Shown one piece after another: positions 61,503-64,000 of a stretch of 64,000 bases of DNA (position 1 is the stretch's first letter; the number at the start of each line of letters is the position of its first letter). A model generated the notes under the pieces. It ran no database searches. It worked only from the letters and a program-made list of their open reading frames with translations, and was not told where the DNA came from. Source of the DNA: Candidatus Nitronereus thalassa (GTDB taxonomy: Bacteria; Nitrospirota; Nitrospiria; Nitrospirales; UBA8639); the NCBI RefSeq assembly GCF_032191465.1, contig NZ_JAQOUE010000002.1, positions 62,001-126,000 on the forward strand. The letters run 5' to 3'. The position numbers and the translations under genes are program-made.

Positions 61503-62768
61503 TTACCGATCGGATCGTCCTTCTAACTCTCCTGCCAAAATTATAGCTTCGGCAATCTCTCGCATTGATTTGCGCAAATTCATACTTTGCCGCTGAATCA
61601 AACGAAAGGCTTCGCTTTCCGTCATTTTTCGTGAGTGCATCAGGTGGCCCTTGGCTCGTTCTACTAATTTACGAACCGTCAGGGCTTCTTGCATTTCAAA
61701 CGATTTTTCCATTAACCGCGTATGCTCGATCGCCACGGCCGATTGGTTGGCAATTGCTTGAATGATCTTCACCTCCTCGGTCTGAAACACATGCACTTTC
61801 GAGGTGTAGACGTTGAGTACGCCAATGACCTTATCTTTTATCATCATGGGCACAGACAACAAAGAACACAGCCCTTCTCGTCTAGCCAAATCTCGATAAT
61901 AAAATTCATCTTCTTTCGTCACGTCCGGCACATAAATAGGCCGTTGTTCCTTGACCACGGCACCACTAATGCTTTGTCCAATTTTCAGTGAGCGCTTTCG
62001 CCGGTAAGCTTCACTAAGGCTTTGAGTGGCGGCAATACGAAGCTCCCCGCTTGGTTCATCCACCAACATGAGTGAACAAATTTTTGAATCCATCATTTCC
62101 GCGGTCATGGTGACGATTAATTCCAGGACATCATCAATCAGTCGATTGGATGCCACGGTTTCAGAAACTTGCGACAGCGTGTCCAACTGTAACGCCTGCC
62201 GTCGCATTTCTTCATACAACCGAGCATTCTCAATCGCTCCTCCCACTTGATTGGCAATCGTGGAGAGCAAGGCCAATTCTGCCTCTTGATACCGTTTGGT
62301 ACGTTTATGCTGGACATTGATGACCCCGACGACAATCCCTTTCGTGACGATAGGAAGCGAAACAAAGGCCTGATAACGATCTTCTGGCAAATTATGGAAA
62401 AACCGAAACCTGGGGTCGTCACTGGCATTGCGTGGAATGACCACTCGAACTTTTTCTTGCGCTACCCAACCCGTGATGCCCTCTCCAAGTCCGAGAGACG
62501 TTCGTCCAATCAGTTTCGGATGTGGATTTTTCGACGCCCGAAGCACCAGTTCATCACGATTTGCAGACACCAAGTACAATAAACATGAATCCGCTTTGGT
62601 GACCTGGACCACCACTTCCACAATATGCTTGAGCACCGACTCCAAGTCTAGCGTACTGCTAATGGATTCGCTGATGCGGTGCAGGACTTCAACCTCGCGG
62701 GTTCGTTCGCGCAAGGCCGCATTGACATCTTTTTTGGGGCGTGTGGTGGTCACTTTGGTTGGACTCAT
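61503..62768 (-). CDS. GAF-GAF-ANTAR regulator
   Basis: A 421-residue protein with an N-terminal coiled-coil start (RERTREVEVLHRISES). Two GAF domains follow: about 40-190 (ADSCLLYLVSANRDELVL...SLPIVTKGIVVGVINVQH) and 205-355 (SKICSLMLVDEPSGELRIAA...SVPMMIKDKVIGVLNVYT). An ANTAR RNA-binding domain ends the chain (ALTVRKLVERAKGHLMHSRK, then MTESEAFRLIQRQSMNLRKS, then MREIAEAIIL). ANTAR proteins bind RNA hairpins and stop termination. The gene lies directly upstream of the nadE leader, which has hairpins of the right type. The GAF ligand is unknown. Confidence 0.93.
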   Translation of the reverse strand: MSPTKVTTTRPKKDVNAALRERTREVEVLHRISESISSTLDLESVLKHIVEVVVQVTKADSCLLYLVSANRDELVLRASKNPHPKLIGRTSLGLGEGITGWVAQEKVRVVIPRNASDDPRFRFFHNLPEDRYQAFVSLPIVTKGIVVGVINVQHKRTKRYQEAELALLSTIANQVGGAIENARLYEEMRRQALQLDTLSQVSETVASNRLIDDVLELIVTMTAEMMDSKICSLMLVDEPSGELRIAATQSLSEAYRRKRSLKIGQSISGAVVKEQRPIYVPDVTKEDEFYYRDLARREGLCSLLSVPMMIKDKVIGVLNVYTSKVHVFQTEEVKIIQAIANQSAVAIEHTRLMEKSFEMQEALTVRKLVERAKGHLMHSRKMTESEAFRLIQRQSMNLRKSMREIAEAIILAGELEGRSDR

Positions 62769-62818
62769 GAGGAATCGCGTATCTCGACGTCGACCAATTG
62801 TGAAAAAGGATTAAAAAA

Positions 62819-63949
62819 TTATGCCTGATGCTTTTCGACTTGGCGGAACCAGGTTTTCACAGCCTTTTGATCCAAAGGATCCACAGTCACTTTTCCGACA
62901 GCCTTAGGAAGCACACAATGAATGCGTCCACGAGCAACTTTTTTGTCATGAAGCATGGCACCCCATAAATCTCCGAAATTCAATGGCGGTAAATTCGTGG
63001 GCAGCCCTGCGCGACGAACAAGATCTCGTTGCCGAGCGACGACTTTTTCTGCGCATAAACCGAGAGAATTCGCAAGGTCCGCCTCCTGAACCATTCCGAT
63101 TCCCACGGCTTCGCCATGGATATACTGTTTATACTGGCCGAGAGATTCCAGAGCATGGCCTATGGTATGACCATAATTCAATATTCGCCTGAGACCGGAT
63201 TCTCTCTCATCTTTCGCCACGACTGAGGCCTTAATTTCACAACACCGCTTCACCATATGATGTAATGATGTGTCGTCCATATTAATAATATCTTCGATCC
63301 GACTTTCTAAAAATCCAAAAAACTTTGGGTCAGCAATCATTCCATATTTCACGACCTCCGCAAGCCCCGCAGTCCACTCTCGCTTAGGCAGGGTGCGTAA
63401 GGTCTGCGTATCGAGAAGAACCAGCGCAGGTTGGTAAAAGGCGCCAATCATATTCTTTCCCAGAGGATGATTTACGCCGGTTTTTCCTCCAACACTGGAA
63501 TCAACCTGAGCCACCAAGGTTGTCGCCACCTGCACAAACGGAATGCCTCGTTGATAGATAGAAGCCGCAAACCCGGTCATGTCTCCAATCACCCCGCCAC
63601 CCAATGCCACCAACACTGATTGCCGCTCAAAACGCTGCGCCAGTAATTCATCAAGTATGTGAGAAATCCAACGGAGGTTTTTGGCTTGTTCGCCGTCAGG
63701 GACACTAATGGTATGCCGTTGAAACCCGGCTTTCTTCAATGAACGTTCAACCCTTCGGCCATAGAGTCCTTGCAAGATGGGATTGGTAACTATGCCCACT
63801 TTTCCGGAAAAGCCTAAATCTAGAAGATACTCCCCCAGTCGGTCGAGGCCGCCTGGGTTAAGGATAATGTCATAACTTCGCTTGCCGAGTCCCACTCGGA
63901 CGCGTTCAGGCTTTTGAACAACTGATCGGGACAAGGAAGTTTTCGCCAT
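62819..63949 (-). CDS. aroB: 3-dehydroquinate synthase
   Basis: A 376-residue enzyme of the shikimate pathway that makes 3-dehydroquinate from DAHP. Landmarks are the NAD site LVALGGGVIGDMTGFAASIY, the VDSSVGGKTGVNHPLGKNMIG loop, and zinc-ligand segments RILNYGHTIGHALESL and YIHGEAVGIGM. The length is usual. It is the first gene in the run aroB - GAF-GAF-ANTAR - nadE - glnD. Its promoter lies outside or at the window edge. Confidence 0.96.
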   Translation of the reverse strand: MAKTSLSRSVVQKPERVRVGLGKRSYDIILNPGGLDRLGEYLLDLGFSGKVGIVTNPILQGLYGRRVERSLKKAGFQRHTISVPDGEQAKNLRWISHILDELLAQRFERQSVLVALGGGVIGDMTGFAASIYQRGIPFVQVATTLVAQVDSSVGGKTGVNHPLGKNMIGAFYQPALVLLDTQTLRTLPKREWTAGLAEVVKYGMIADPKFFGFLESRIEDIINMDDTSLHHMVKRCCEIKASVVAKDERESGLRRILNYGHTIGHALESLGQYKQYIHGEAVGIGMVQEADLANSLGLCAEKVVARQRDLVRRAGLPTNLPPLNFGDLWGAMLHDKKVARGRIHCVLPKAVGKVTVDPLDQKAVKTWFRQVEKHQA

Positions 63950-64000
63950 CGTTATTGTTCACACAAGGATGCGTGCCAAGATACAAACATTAGGCAGGTC

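Overview
The window looks like a chromosomal segment of a Nitrospira-type nitrite oxidiser (phylum Nitrospirota) of moderate GC. The strongest pointer is a periplasmic chlorite dismutase (50139-50906) with both haem-pocket residues intact. A cbb3-type oxidase subunit I fragment, a PEP-CTERM protein, separate glyQ/glyS genes and a cobyric acid synthase fit the same assignment. No rRNA, tRNA, CRISPR array or transposase gene was seen.

Layout. 1-1230: the N-terminal part of a ccoN-like gene, cut by the window edge, preceded by a zinc-motif membrane protein. 1.3-21.6 kb: a stress and envelope accessory region of mostly short genes. It holds zinc-ribbon, PRC-barrel, DUF2934, FKBP, ferritin-VIT1 fusion, MgtC, CBS, OprB porin, TatA, coiled-coil, entericidin, DUF1328 (two), NhaA, Zwf, histone-H1-like, YtxH and HTH-DnaJ genes, and three decayed genes (a PRC-barrel protein, a receiver-domain protein and a TrkA-C-type membrane protein). 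21.8-35.9 kb: mixed housekeeping and envelope genes (glycosyltransferase, FNR-like reductase, FlgM-like and PilZ proteins, DAHP synthase, a Fur-family regulator with MerC, cobQ, PEP-CTERM protein, esterase, elbB). 35.9-43.8 kb: a minus-strand run glyQ-glyS-(membrane protein)-ppdK-ribD. 44.0-48.5 kb: lipoprotein, cupredoxin, thiD, hydrolase, gamma-carbonic anhydrase and an SDR protein. 48.5-51.5 kb: a repeat-rich segment around the chlorite dismutase gene. 51.5-64 kb: CPBP protease, class V aminotransferase, ACT-malic enzyme, and a minus-strand run aroB - GAF-GAF-ANTAR - nadE - glnD.

Two regulatory signals stand out. First, a 16-base box (CAAGGG, a T-run, then AG) lies upstream of at least six small stress-type genes between 1.3 and 19.5 kb. 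It sits on both strands and always has a sigma70-like -10 element starting 38 or 39 bases after the start of the box. This looks like a local regulon under one activator. Second, the nadE leader has an intrinsic terminator ending three bases before the nadE start codon. Just ahead of it are two hairpins with six-base loops, the second overlapping the terminator stem. This is the geometry of ANTAR-controlled antitermination, and the gene immediately upstream encodes a GAF-GAF-ANTAR protein.

Functions and starts are assigned by reading the sequences and remembering families; no database search was run.
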